A stretch of DNA of 34,160 bases from Terriglobales bacterium (GCA_015654835.1 JAATGG010000012.1:1-34160), one strand, 5' to 3'. Counted from the stretch's first letter, positions 1 through 8,481 are shown. Program-made: numbers and translations. Notes: generated by a model not told the origin, from the letters alone.

Positions 1-326
1 CAGTTGCCGCAGGGAACGTGATGGAACACCATCACCCGATCGCCCACGGAGAACTGCTTGACGCCTTTACTGGCGGCAACAATCGTTCCAGCCATTTCAT
101 GGCCGAAGATGCGCGGCGCCGAGTGCGAGCCGGTGTGAATCTTTTTCAGGTCGGTACCGCAGATGCCACAGGTGGCCACTTTAATCAGCAGCTCCCCCGG
201 TCCAAGCGCGGGCACCGGCACAGTCTCCAGGCGCAGATCATTTGTGCCGCGGTAAACGACGGCTCGCATGGTCGCGGGGATCTTCATGTCGATTTGGGGC
301 TCAGCGGTTGAGATTTGGGTAGCCAT
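1..326 (-). CDS. Zinc-dependent alcohol dehydrogenase, N-terminal part (runs off window start)
   Basis: This is the first 108 codons of a medium-chain dehydrogenase/reductase; the rest lies outside the window. The GroES-like catalytic domain is clear. CGICGTD (residues 53-59) supplies the catalytic-zinc cysteine, GHE (75-77) the next ligand region, GDRV (95-98) follows, and the structural-zinc cysteine cluster is just starting (C106). The ATG at 324-326 is preceded by AGAGAG, a plausible ribosome binding site; ATGs at 287 and 269 are alternatives. The start overlaps the end of hpnG by 26 bases, so the gene is almost certainly co-transcribed and perhaps translationally coupled with the hopanoid genes. 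The family oxidises or reduces alcohols, polyols or aldehydes with NAD(P); the substrate cannot be read from this fragment. A role in hopanoid side-chain chemistry is inference from position only. Confidence 0.85.
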   Translation of the reverse strand, partial: MATQISTAEPQIDMKIPATMRAVVYRGTNDLRLETVPVPALGPGELLIKVATCGICGTDLKKIHTGSHSAPRIFGHEMAGTIVAASKGVKQFSVGDRVMVFHHVPCGN

Positions 327-1023
327 TACGCTCTCTGATAGTTGCATGTTGATCTAGAAAATCGAGCAACGACTCCGCGATGTTTTGGGAAGCCTTTTTA
401 CTATTTTCGCCCATCCGCACGAGTGCAGGCCAGTGCCACGGTCGCAGAATGGCAAAAAGAACAAAGCGGGTCAACTGGAATCGCCCGTCTTGCGCAATAA
501 AACCGTTCAAATCAGGTAGCTTCTCATCAAAACCGTCGCTGATGCCCTTGATGCAGTCGAAGGGAATTCCGCGCATGACAGCGACGCGGGCAATGCCGGC
601 CGCCTCCATGTCCACGAGCGCGGCATGATATGTCGTGGCGAGCCGCCGTTTCTCTGTCTCTCCGGCGACGATGGGGCTGGTGGCCAGCAAACACTCGTTG
701 GACTGTCCAGCTACGCTGAAGCGCTCCCCTGTTTTGACGTCGATGACGCCGGAAACGCGATAGGCCTGAGCCGCCGCAGACTGAGGGCTTAGCGCGCCTG
801 CCCAGCCAACCGACATCACCCGATCGACAGAGCCTCCTTTTTCTACTTCGGCAAAGGCGCGTGTGGCCGCATTGATGCCGGCTCCGGCACAGGCAGCTAT
901 CCATTCGCCCTGGTCGAAACGCCACGTCCAGAGATCGACGCCGTTGCGCTGTTCCTGCTGCCAGCCGCGGACCAGGGGCTTCAACTCACCGGCTAACGCG
1001 GCAATGATGGCGGTCCGCGTCAT
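301..1023 (-). CDS. hpnG: Hopanoid-associated nucleoside phosphorylase HpnG
   Basis: A 240-residue member of the purine nucleoside phosphorylase/MTA-SAH nucleosidase fold. Visible family features are the N-terminal AGE (residues 11-13), the ribose-binding DMEAAG (138-143) and CIKGISDG (157-164), whose aspartate corresponds to the catalytic acid of nucleosidases. In studied hopanoid producers HpnG removes adenine from adenosylhopane to give a ribosyl or phosphoribosyl hopane, the step after HpnH. The open frame extends upstream through hpnA, but the ATG at 1021-1023 fits best because the family begins right there and it forms an ATGA overlap with the hpnA stop codon. The next gene begins inside its 3' end. 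The function is assigned from motifs plus clustering with hpnH, hpnA and shc. Confidence 0.88.
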   Translation of the reverse strand: MTRTAIIAALAGELKPLVRGWQQEQRNGVDLWTWRFDQGEWIAACAGAGINAATRAFAEVEKGGSVDRVMSVGWAGALSPQSAAAQAYRVSGVIDVKTGERFSVAGQSNECLLATSPIVAGETEKRRLATTYHAALVDMEAAGIARVAVMRGIPFDCIKGISDGFDEKLPDLNGFIAQDGRFQLTRFVLFAILRPWHWPALVRMGENSKKASQNIAESLLDFLDQHATIRERNGYPNLNR

Positions 1024-2018
1024 ATTTTGGAGGGCGCGTAGCCATTGGCTCGAAACCACTCGATTGCCGCACGCATAGCCGGATAGACAGGCAGAATGCG
1101 GAAGCCGAGTTCCTGCTGCGCGCGCGCGCTGGAGGCGAACATCTTTTTGCGGCCCATGCGAACCTCTTCGAGCGTAGCGCGCGGTTCGCGCCCGCGGATG
1201 CGGCCGGTAATCCACTCCTCGAAGAAAGCGTAGGTAGCGGCAACCGCAAAGGGGATCTTCATCGACGGAGACGGAATGCCGGTGATGGCCGACATCTTGT
1301 CGAGAATCTGCTTGAGAGTAAGGTTTTCTCCACCCAGAATGTAGCGGCGCCCCGACTTGCCTTGAGTAAGTGCAGTTACATGGGTACGGGCCACTTCGCA
1401 TACATCGACAAGGTTGAGTCCCGTGTCCATATAGGCGGGAAATTTGCCGTTGAGAAAATCGACAAAGATACGGCCGGTGGGCGTCGGCTTGGCGTCGTTG
1501 GGGCCGATGGGCGTGGTGGGGTTGAGAATGATGACATCCTGCCCATCTTGCGCGGCAGCAATCGCCTGCTGCTCGGCCATGAACTTCGACCGCTTGTAAT
1601 GACCCACCATATCGGCAAGCGAAACCGGCGTGTCTTCATTGATGATGATGCCGTCGGTGCGAAAATGCATGGTGGCCACGCTGGAGGTGTAGACGAAGCG
1701 CCGCACGCCCATCTCGCGCGCCAGACGCAGCAGATCGCGCGTGCCATCCACATTGGCGCGATACATGCTTTGAGGATCGCGAATCCAGAGGCGATAGTCG
1801 GCTGCCACATGCACCACGGCATCGCAGCCTTCGAGCGCCGGACGGAAGGACGCTGGCTGGGCCAGATCGCCGATATACGTTTCGCCGTGGATGCCTTCAA
1901 GATGAGAAAGATTGCTGGTCTTGCGCACCAGCATGCGCAGGTCTGCACCCTGCGCTGCCAATGCGTGTGCCACATGATGGCCGACAAAACCCGTTGCGCC
2001 TGTGAGAAAGACTTTCAT
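1020..2018 (-). CDS. hpnA: Hopanoid-associated NAD-dependent sugar epimerase HpnA
   Basis: A 332-residue extended short-chain dehydrogenase/reductase, the usual length for HpnA. The N-terminal Rossmann fingerprint GATGFVG is at residues 7-13. TSS at 111-113 and YKRSK at 141-145 provide the catalytic Ser and Tyr-x-x-x-Lys. The fold is that of NAD-dependent epimerases/dehydratases and dihydroflavonol reductases. HpnA proteins recur in hopanoid clusters, but their exact reaction is poorly defined; modification of the hopanoid side chain or its sugar is the usual inference. The TGA stop overlaps the hpnG start as ATGA. A 139-bp gap separates it from the upstream 142-residue gene, so it may have its own promoter, although none is obvious. 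Confidence 0.88.
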   Translation of the reverse strand: MKVFLTGATGFVGHHVAHALAAQGADLRMLVRKTSNLSHLEGIHGETYIGDLAQPASFRPALEGCDAVVHVAADYRLWIRDPQSMYRANVDGTRDLLRLAREMGVRRFVYTSSVATMHFRTDGIIINEDTPVSLADMVGHYKRSKFMAEQQAIAAAQDGQDVIILNPTTPIGPNDAKPTPTGRIFVDFLNGKFPAYMDTGLNLVDVCEVARTHVTALTQGKSGRRYILGGENLTLKQILDKMSAITGIPSPSMKIPFAVAATYAFFEEWITGRIRGREPRATLEEVRMGRKKMFASSARAQQELGFRILPVYPAMRAAIEWFRANGYAPSKI

Positions 2019-2157
2019 GATCGTGGTTGAGCTGTGCTGCGCGTGTATTCACGCCGCCTCGCACGGATCGCGGAACGGACGTGGAGAACAGCATTCGCGA
2101 AGCTAGCCCATGCTAACACCGCGAACCTGCACCAGGCGCAGAGACTCCGCTCAGCAG

Positions 2158-2586
2158 CTAGTCCAGCGCCTCCGGCATGATCGCAATATTCTTTTCGCCG
2201 GCAGCCTTCTTTTCCTTGTAGTTCTTGACCCAGTCTTCCCAGTGCTTGCCGGCCGCGCGATCTTTGCCGCTGAATTCGAGACGGGCAATCTCGGCGTAGC
2301 TCACCTTACGTTTTTCCGGAGCGCTCGGCGTGAAATATTGCACGTACGATTCGGCCAAAGTAGCTCCGGTAGAACGATTGAAAATGTAAGCCTCGATGCG
2401 CTCGCCGCTCTTGAGCGTAAGGGTCACGTCGCCGCGATAGTCGAAAGCCTTTTCGAGCGCGTCGCGCAAGTCGTTTTCGCCGGCAAGTTCGGGAACCCAG
2501 CCTTCAAGCCGTTCCTGCTCGGCGCCCGGCGCCAGTTCCAACGCTTCGACCTGCTCCAGCGTATATTTCAGCACTTCAGCGGTCAT
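2158..2586 (-). CDS. Unrecognised 142-residue protein embedded in the hopanoid operon
   Basis: I do not recognise a named family. The protein is small, soluble-looking and highly charged, with no signal peptide or membrane segment. Residues 1-40 look helical. Residues 50-80 contain an alternating strand pattern (GDVTLTLKSGERIEAYIFN) like a small beta-barrel of the LSm/SH3 kind. The tail, roughly 100-135, is rich in Lys, Trp and Glu (SGKDRAAGKHWEDWVKNY). Its ATG overlaps the hpnH stop as ATGA, so it is probably translationally coupled to hpnH. That tight link between two hopanoid enzymes makes an accessory role, such as binding a partner or an RNA/lipid intermediate, plausible, but this is inference. 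Codon use and GC resemble its neighbours. Confidence 0.85.
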   Translation of the reverse strand: MTAEVLKYTLEQVEALELAPGAEQERLEGWVPELAGENDLRDALEKAFDYRGDVTLTLKSGERIEAYIFNRSTGATLAESYVQYFTPSAPEKRKVSYAEIARLEFSGKDRAAGKHWEDWVKNYKEKKAAGEKNIAIMPEALD

Positions 2587-3698
2587 ACGTTGCTCTCCTC
2601 AAGGGCGTCTGCATTTTCAATCTGAACCAGCTTTGCCGGGCTGTGCGGCGCAGACTCGCTGAGCAGCTTGAGCGCGTGAGAATCGCGATACTTGCTGAAG
2701 GTCCCGCGCACCATGCCGAGGAATCCCTTCAGAGAGCCGAAGCCTTCCATGACGGCCGAAGGCTCATAGCCGCAGCTCACCATGCAGTTGGCGCATTTTG
2801 GATTGCCGCTGGCGACGCCGTACTCTTCCCACTTGGTGGTTTCGAGCAGTTCCTTGAAGCTCGACGCATAGCCATCCTGGAGTAAGTAGCAAGGCCTCTG
2901 CCAGCCGAAGATGTTATAGGCCGGCGAACCCCACGGCGTGCACTCGTACTTGCGGTCGCCCATCAGAAATTCGAGAAACAGGGGCGACATATTGAACTTC
3001 CAATTGGGCTTGCGATTGGAGAGAATGGCGCGGAACAACCGGCGCACCCGGGCGCGGCCCAGGAAGCGGTTCTGGTCCGGCGCTTTCTCATAGCTGTAGC
3101 CCGGTGAAAGCACGATGCCCTCGACGCCCATGTCCATGACTTCGTCAAAGAAGCCGCGCACGCTATTGGGATCGGTGCCGTCGAAGAAGGTGGCGTTGGT
3201 GGTCACACGGAAGCCGCGCTTGACGGCCTCTTTGATGCCTTCGACAGCGAGATCATAGCCGCCTTCGCGGCAAACCGAAAAGTCGTGATGTTCGCGCTGA
3301 CCGTCCAGATGCACCGAGAAGGTGAGGTACTTGGACGGCGTAAACTCCGGCAGACGGCGCTTGAGTTCGAGCGCGTTGGTGCACAGGTAGATGTACTTCT
3401 TGCGCGCAATCAACCCGTTGACGATCTCGACGATCTGCGGATGCAGCAAAGGCTCGCCGCCGGGAAGAGAAACCATGGGCACGCCGCACTCTTCAACGGC
3501 GGCGAAACACTCCTCGGGCGTGAGTTGCTTTTTAAGAATGTGAGGCGGATATTGCACCTTGCCGCAGCCGGCGCATGCCAGGTTGCAGCGGAAGAGCGGC
3601 TCGAGCATCAGCACCAGCGGATACCGCTTGTTGCCGGCAAGCTTTTTCTTCAAAACATAGGTGGCAACCGTCCACATCTGAGAGATAGGAACAGCCAT
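2583..3698 (-). CDS. hpnH: Adenosyl-hopene transferase HpnH (radical SAM)
   Basis: A 371-residue radical SAM enzyme. The [4Fe-4S]/SAM-binding CNLACAGC motif (C38, C42, C45) fits CxxxCxxC, and GGEPLLH at 80-86 is the SAM-binding GGE motif. A C-terminal cysteine group (KCANCMVSC, around residues 300-310) resembles the SPASM/DUF3463 tail typical of HpnH. HpnH adds the 5'-deoxyadenosyl radical to diploptene to give adenosylhopane, the first step of C35 hopanoid side-chain synthesis. A clear GGAGG lies upstream of the ATG. It sits 28 bp after shc, the gene whose product supplies its substrate, and overlaps the following small gene by four bases. Length, motifs and context all agree. Confidence 0.95.
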   Translation of the reverse strand: MAVPISQMWTVATYVLKKKLAGNKRYPLVLMLEPLFRCNLACAGCGKVQYPPHILKKQLTPEECFAAVEECGVPMVSLPGGEPLLHPQIVEIVNGLIARKKYIYLCTNALELKRRLPEFTPSKYLTFSVHLDGQREHHDFSVCREGGYDLAVEGIKEAVKRGFRVTTNATFFDGTDPNSVRGFFDEVMDMGVEGIVLSPGYSYEKAPDQNRFLGRARVRRLFRAILSNRKPNWKFNMSPLFLEFLMGDRKYECTPWGSPAYNIFGWQRPCYLLQDGYASSFKELLETTKWEEYGVASGNPKCANCMVSCGYEPSAVMEGFGSLKGFLGMVRGTFSKYRDSHALKLLSESAPHSPAKLVQIENADALEESNV

Positions 3699-3726
3699 CT
3701 TAAGTGATACCTCCGGCGCCGTTTTG

Positions 3727-5733
3727 TTAGGAGGCGCGTTCCATAGCCCGCCGATAGCTGGTAAGTGCCAGCAGCGGAAAGTAATGACGATACATGTGAT
3801 AGGCCAAGTAGAACACCCGGGGAAAGCCTGTTCCAGTGTACAAGGCCTGACGCGTAATCCCGGCGCCGGTCGACTCGTTCCAGCCGCCGTCGGGGCTCTG
3901 CCGCGTCAACAACCAGCGCACACCTTTGGCAATGGAGTCGGAGCGATCGTCGCCCGCGGCTAACAGGCCCAGCAGCGCCCATGCGGTCTGCGACGGGGTG
4001 CTCGGTCCTACACCGCGCGTATTCGGGTCGTCGTAACTGCCGCAGGTTTCACCCCAGCCGCCGTCGGCATTCTGCACCATGCGAATCCACTCGGCAGCCT
4101 GCTGAATCTGCGGTTCATGATGATCGACGCCAATTGCATCCAGCCCGCGCAGCACCAGAAATGTGCCGTAGATGTAGTTCACGCCCCAGCGGCCAAACCA
4201 GCTTCCGTCCGGCTCCTGCTCTGAGAAGATGAACTTGATGGCTTTCTCCACGCGCTTATCCTCGCGGGTATAGCCATAGGTCGCCAGCATCTCCAAAATA
4301 CGCCCGGTAATATCCACCGTCGGCGGATCGAGCATTGCGTTGTGATCCGCAAAGGGGATGTACTGGAAGATCATCTTGGTGTTGTCTTTGTCGAAGCTGC
4401 CCCAGCCGCCGTTACGGCACTGCATGGCAAACTCCCACTCAATGGCGCGCTGCGCCACCTGATGTTGGTAGCGTTCCCGCGGATTGTCGACCTTGTTCAA
4501 TGCCAGCAGCACTTGCGCGGTGTCATCCGTATCGGGATAGAACTCGTTGTTGAATTCGAAATACCAGCCGCCGGGTTCGGTATGGCGAACCTTGACCGCC
4601 CAGTCGCCCTTGTTACGAACTTCTTTCGACAACATCCAATCCGCAGCCTGGATCATGCGTGGATCGGTGCGCGGCACGCCCGCCTCGCCCAGCGCATACA
4701 CCACCTGCGCCGTATCCCACACCGGAGAAACACAAGGCTGCATACGGAACGTGGGCTCGGGAATCGCTTCCGTGGCCTCCTGCTCGATGCCCAGCTTCTC
4801 GAACTCATCGCGGGCGCGAATCACCTGCGGGTCGTCTTCGGAGTAGCCCAGGCAGCGCAGCGCGATGATCGCGTTCAGCATGGCCGGATAGATAGCGCCC
4901 AGTCCGTCGGTCAACTCAAGCCGGGCCAGCATCCACTTCTCCGCATGTTTTAGAGCCAGCCTGCGCAATGGGCGAATATGAACCGCCTCGGCCAGGTGCA
5001 TCAACCGATCGAGAACGATAAAGAAATTACGCCAGGAAACGATGGATTTACGATCCATGCGCAGGCGAAGCACCGCATTGGCGCGGCCGCCTACGAACAA
5101 CTCATCGATCCCCTGCTCCTGTGAAATCTTTTTGAACGGCTTCTTGGCGTAGATAATCGCCAGCGGCACAAGAATCGAACGGGACCAGGAAGAGATTTCG
5201 TAGATGTTGAAGTAGAACCAGTTCGGGAAGAGAACGATCTCCGGGGGAATCGCCGGCACCGCATCGTAGTCGTACTGGCCGAGGGAGCAGAGATACATTT
5301 TAGTGAAGGTATTGCACTCCACCACCCCGCCGTGGGCGAGGATCCACTCACGGCCCTTGACGAGCCGCGGATCGTCCGCCCCGATCCCCATCAACTTGGC
5401 TGAAAAATAGCACTTGACCGAGAGCGAAATATTGCCCGACCCGTCGGGATGCAGACTCCAACTGCCGTCCTCGTTCTGATAGCGCAACATCTCGGTGAGC
5501 GCGCGCTTCAGGCGGCCCGGATCGCCGCTTTCAAGCAAGGTATGCAGAAAAATATAATCGGCCTCGAGCATCGAATCGGCTTCGAGTTCGCCGCACCAAT
5601 AACCGTCAGGATGTTGCCGCGAGAGAAGATACTCACGCGAGCGAACGATGGCCGACTGCACATCTTCCATATCCGCGTCGAGCCGCCCAAATCGGGGGGC
5701 CGTGATGTGTGTCTTCCCTTGTTGTAAGTCCAT
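3727..5733 (-). CDS. shc: Squalene-hopene cyclase
   Basis: A full-length 668-residue class II triterpene cyclase. The catalytic DTDD (DxDD) is at residues 401-404 and protonates the terminal alkene. At least six QW-type repeats are visible: QHPDGYW (40), QNEDGSW (86), QCRNGGWGSF (438), QEPDGSWFGRWG (506), QNADGGWGE (554) and QSPDGGW (612). These build the alpha-alpha barrels. The enzyme is a monotopic membrane protein that cyclises squalene to diploptene/hopanol. It lies directly before hpnH and about 195 bp after ispH, which fits a local isoprenoid-to-hopanoid block. The ATG at 5731-5733 has only a distant GAGG, so the start is slightly uncertain. The squalene synthesis genes (hpnCDE) are not in this window. 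Confidence 0.97.
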   Translation of the reverse strand: MDLQQGKTHITAPRFGRLDADMEDVQSAIVRSREYLLSRQHPDGYWCGELEADSMLEADYIFLHTLLESGDPGRLKRALTEMLRYQNEDGSWSLHPDGSGNISLSVKCYFSAKLMGIGADDPRLVKGREWILAHGGVVECNTFTKMYLCSLGQYDYDAVPAIPPEIVLFPNWFYFNIYEISSWSRSILVPLAIIYAKKPFKKISQEQGIDELFVGGRANAVLRLRMDRKSIVSWRNFFIVLDRLMHLAEAVHIRPLRRLALKHAEKWMLARLELTDGLGAIYPAMLNAIIALRCLGYSEDDPQVIRARDEFEKLGIEQEATEAIPEPTFRMQPCVSPVWDTAQVVYALGEAGVPRTDPRMIQAADWMLSKEVRNKGDWAVKVRHTEPGGWYFEFNNEFYPDTDDTAQVLLALNKVDNPRERYQHQVAQRAIEWEFAMQCRNGGWGSFDKDNTKMIFQYIPFADHNAMLDPPTVDITGRILEMLATYGYTREDKRVEKAIKFIFSEQEPDGSWFGRWGVNYIYGTFLVLRGLDAIGVDHHEPQIQQAAEWIRMVQNADGGWGETCGSYDDPNTRGVGPSTPSQTAWALLGLLAAGDDRSDSIAKGVRWLLTRQSPDGGWNESTGAGITRQALYTGTGFPRVFYLAYHMYRHYFPLLALTSYRRAMERAS

Positions 5734-5928
5734 GCTGTCTGAAAAGCCTCAGTTTTTCTCCGGAACCCCGGATGCGCGGCCACTTGCATTCTCACAACCG
5801 CCACGCACTCACTTGCCAGCCCGAGCTTCACACCACTCTAGCCAAATAAAACTCGGGAAACACGCGATTTCTTAAACTACGAATCAACCCAGAAACATGT
5901 GGGGGGCGACAAGACTGCTCCCGCCAGC

Positions 5929-6957
5929 CTAGCGAACCGGCACGGACCCGCCGCCATTCGCGGCGCCAATCGCCTGAACGATCTCCGGAGGCAGCCCAAA
6001 CCGGACATTCTCCGGCATGACCTCTACCTCTTCGACGCTATCAAATCCGTTTTGGCGTAAATAATTCACCACGTCCTCGACCAGCACTTCAGGGGCAGAC
6101 GCCCCGGCGGTAACCGCCACATTCGAAACGCCTACAAGCCAGGCCGGATCGATTGCCTTGGAGTTGTCGATGAGGTGGGCACCGGTGCCTAGGTTGCGCG
6201 AAACCTCAACCAGGCGGTTGGAGTTGGAGCTATTGGTCGAACCCACAACCAGCACCAATCCCGCATCGTGAGCCACATTGCGCACCGCAACCTGACGGTT
6301 TTCGGTGGCATAGCAGATATCCTGCGAGTGGGGACCGGCGATATTGGGATATTTCTCTTTGAGGGCGTGGATGATATCCCGCGCCTCGTCCAGGCTGAGA
6401 GTCGTCTGGGTGAGATAAGCCACACGATTTGGATCGGGCACCTGAAGCGCCTCGACCTCGGCCACGTTTGAAACCACCTGGGTCACATCCGGCGCTTCAC
6501 CGAGCGTTCCCTCGATTTCATCGTGATCGCGATGGCCAATCAGCACCAGGGAATAGCCCTGCTTGGCAAACTTGACCGCCTCGATGTGCACCTTGGTCAC
6601 CAGCGGACAGGTGGCGTCGATCACCTTGAGGCCACGGCCCTTGCTGCGCTCCCGCACTGCCGGAGAAACGCCGTGTGCGGAATAGATGACGCGCTGACCG
6701 TCCGGCACGTCGTCGATCTCATGAACAAAGATCGCGCCTTTTTCTGCCAACTCGTTCACGACATAACGGTTATGGACAATTTCGCGGCGAACGTAAATGG
6801 GCGCCCCAAAGGTTTCCAGGGCAATTTTCACGATGTCGATCGCACGCACAACGCCAGCGCAAAAGCCTCGCGGCTTCAGCAGCAACACCCGCTTCTGACT
6901 AGGGGAAGTCCCGGCGTGGTTACCGTTCGAGATAGGTTCGAGGACAGTAGAAGTCAC
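5929..6957 (-). CDS. ispH: 4-hydroxy-3-methylbut-2-enyl diphosphate reductase IspH
   Basis: A 342-residue IspH (LytB), the last enzyme of the methylerythritol phosphate pathway, reducing HMBPP to IPP and DMAPP. The three iron-sulfur cysteines sit in their usual contexts: GFCAGVVRA (C33), DATCPLV (C117) and QDICYATENRQ (C215). HGVSP (95-99), the catalytic glutamate in the TQTTLS region, and NSSNSNRL are also present. The first 22 residues are a variable, family-external extension, so initiation slightly further in is possible. The gene is transcribed in the same direction as shc and supplies the precursors for squalene. It diverges from the DUF4230 gene across about 137 bp. Confidence 0.97.
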   Translation of the reverse strand: MTSTVLEPISNGNHAGTSPSQKRVLLLKPRGFCAGVVRAIDIVKIALETFGAPIYVRREIVHNRYVVNELAEKGAIFVHEIDDVPDGQRVIYSAHGVSPAVRERSKGRGLKVIDATCPLVTKVHIEAVKFAKQGYSLVLIGHRDHDEIEGTLGEAPDVTQVVSNVAEVEALQVPDPNRVAYLTQTTLSLDEARDIIHALKEKYPNIAGPHSQDICYATENRQVAVRNVAHDAGLVLVVGSTNSSNSNRLVEVSRNLGTGAHLIDNSKAIDPAWLVGVSNVAVTAGASAPEVLVEDVVNYLRQNGFDSVEEVEVMPENVRFGLPPEIVQAIGAANGGGSVPVR

Positions 6958-7094
6958 TTCGCCAGTATACCAACCCCAGACCGGAAAAACAGGGAAGAAA
7001 GCGGGAGGAGCTCAGGACCTCTCGACCTGTCTCCTGCCTGCCTCGACCCGGCTTTACCGTTGGGCTGCGGAAGCGCATCCTAACCAGTGACGAT

Positions 7095-7775
7095 ATGGGA
7101 ACCTTCGAACCCTCCGGATTTGAGCCTTCCAGCCATGCGGCCGCTTCCCCGCCGAAGCCTAGCCGCTCCCCGTTGCCGACACTCTTCGTGGGTGCCGTTC
7201 TCGGTTTCCTGCTGCTTGCCGCTTTTGCTCATGTAGCCCAGGCTGGGTTGTGGAACCGTTTCGCTGGTTTCCTGACCGGGCGCAGCACCAGCTTCAATGT
7301 CTCCTCGCCCGCCGTGGTCGAGAAGATTCGCCAACTCTCCCGGCTCGAATCGGTCGAGTATTCGCTGGACAAGGTCGTAGAAGGAGATCGGCAGAATCCC
7401 TACCTGCCCAACTTCCTCGTGGGCGACAAACTCCTGTTCGTAGCTCATGGCGAAGTAATCGCCGGTGTCGATCTGGGGCAGCTCAAGCCAGGCGATGTTT
7501 CAGTAAAGGGCGATTCCGTGCAGGTTCGAATGCCGCCCCCACAGGTGCTTACGACCCGGATCGATAACGCGCGCAGCCGGGTCTATTCCCGCATCACCGG
7601 TCTGCTTGTCGTCGCCGATCCCAATCTGGAGTCGGAGGTTCGCCTCACCGCCGAACAGCAGATTGCGCAGGCTGCGCTTTCCGACGGCATCCTCGACAAG
7701 GCGCGCCAGAACGCCCGCACCAGTGTCACCGCCCTTCTCTACGGACTCGGCTTTCATACCGTAAACGTGCAGTAA
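7095..7775 (+). CDS. Membrane-anchored DUF4230 family protein
   Basis: A 226-residue protein with a Pro/Ser-rich N-terminus, one hydrophobic helix at about residues 28-50 and a soluble domain at about 70-215. The pattern (SVEYSLDKVVEG, then GEVIAGVDLGQLKPGDV, then PPPQVLTTRIDNARSRVYSR) is characteristic of DUF4230, a single-pass membrane-anchored family of unknown function. The domain ends in an amphipathic helix with ALLYGLGFHTVNV, also typical of the family. It diverges from ispH and has no obvious operon partner. The ATG has no strong ribosome binding site, so a leaderless or weakly translated message is possible. No catalytic residues can be proposed. Confidence 0.78.
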   Translation: MGTFEPSGFEPSSHAAASPPKPSRSPLPTLFVGAVLGFLLLAAFAHVAQAGLWNRFAGFLTGRSTSFNVSSPAVVEKIRQLSRLESVEYSLDKVVEGDRQNPYLPNFLVGDKLLFVAHGEVIAGVDLGQLKPGDVSVKGDSVQVRMPPPQVLTTRIDNARSRVYSRITGLLVVADPNLESEVRLTAEQQIAQAALSDGILDKARQNARTSVTALLYGLGFHTVNVQ

Positions 7776-8012
7776 GTCTCTCTCCGCCGCAACCCGAAAT
7801 TGTTTCTGCGATTCGTCAGCCTCTCCAGGGGTTGGCAGCTTGAGCCATGTCGCGGCAAAGCCTGTCGTAGAACGGCGCCGGCCCCCTAAGTTTTCAATAA
7901 AACAAAACCTCGCAGTTTGGGTACCAGACGGCATCCTAGTATCTGGCCTATATGTCCCCGATAGGTGGTGGGGCAGGTAGACAGAAAAGCTGACAAAGTT
8001 GAGGAGAATTCT

Positions 8013-8417
8013 ATGGACAAGTTCAAATATTTTGCTCTGGCTACTGTTGCCGGAATCTGCTTCGCGGCAACTGCCCCCCAAGCAAAGGCCCAAATCAGCA
8101 TCAACATTGGCGCCGCGCCCGTATGCCCCTACGGCTATTACGACTATGCCCCTTACTCCTGCGCTCCCTACGGATACTACGGCCCGGAATGGTTTCACGG
8201 CGGTGTGTTCGTAGGAGCCGGCCCGTGGTTCCACGGCCCCGCCCACTTCAATGGCCACGTCGATAACCGCTTCGATCCGCAGCACGGCTACCACGGCTCT
8301 CTGCCCCGCCGCGGCGACCGGCCCGAACCGGCCAAGCGCGTCGACCATATCTCCAACTTCAAAGGCAATGAAATGCGCGATGGCCATGGTCATCCAGGCG
8401 GCGGAGAAAAACGCTAA
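8013..8417 (+). CDS. Small secreted Gly/Tyr/His-rich protein
   Basis: A 134-residue protein of unknown function. The start at 8013 is chosen because GAGGAG lies just upstream and a good signal peptide begins there (MDKFKYF, a hydrophobic Ala-rich core, AKA cut near residue 24). The mature part begins with a Pro/Tyr/Gly-rich stretch containing PYGYY-type repeats and three cysteines, then a His/Gly/Trp/Phe-rich middle (FHGGVFVGAGPWFHG) and a charged tail. Similar low-complexity secreted proteins are common in soil bacteria and are usually annotated as hypothetical. The His residues could bind metal, but nothing shows this. It converges with the downstream regulator gene. Confidence 0.75.
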   Translation: MDKFKYFALATVAGICFAATAPQAKAQISINIGAAPVCPYGYYDYAPYSCAPYGYYGPEWFHGGVFVGAGPWFHGPAHFNGHVDNRFDPQHGYHGSLPRRGDRPEPAKRVDHISNFKGNEMRDGHGHPGGGEKR

Positions 8418-8443
8418 GCCGAATCAAGCTCAGCGCACAAAAC

Positions 8444-8481
8444 GGCGCCAGTCTTTAAGGAAGTCCCTTGAAACCGGCGCT
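8444..8481. terminator. Imperfect hairpin between convergent genes, possible shared terminator
   Basis: GCGCC at 8445-8449 pairs with GGCGC at 8476-8480, and TTTAAGG at 8454-8460 pairs imperfectly with the complementary run CCTTGAA. This gives a long hairpin with small mismatches and no strong U-tract. It sits in the 101-bp space between the stop codons of two convergent genes, which is where a bidirectional terminator would be expected. Confidence 0.4.

Noticed and set aside
301..1401. Long open frame that would extend HpnG N-terminally by 126 residues
   Set aside because: The extension overlaps hpnA in another frame and looks like random translation; the family begins at the ATG at 1021-1023, which also gives an ATGA junction.
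7500..8393. 297-codon minus-strand open frame across the DUF4230 and small secreted protein genes
   Set aside because: It spans two plausible plus-strand genes and their spacer, has no recognisable domain, and the plus-strand signal peptide and ribosome binding site are convincing.
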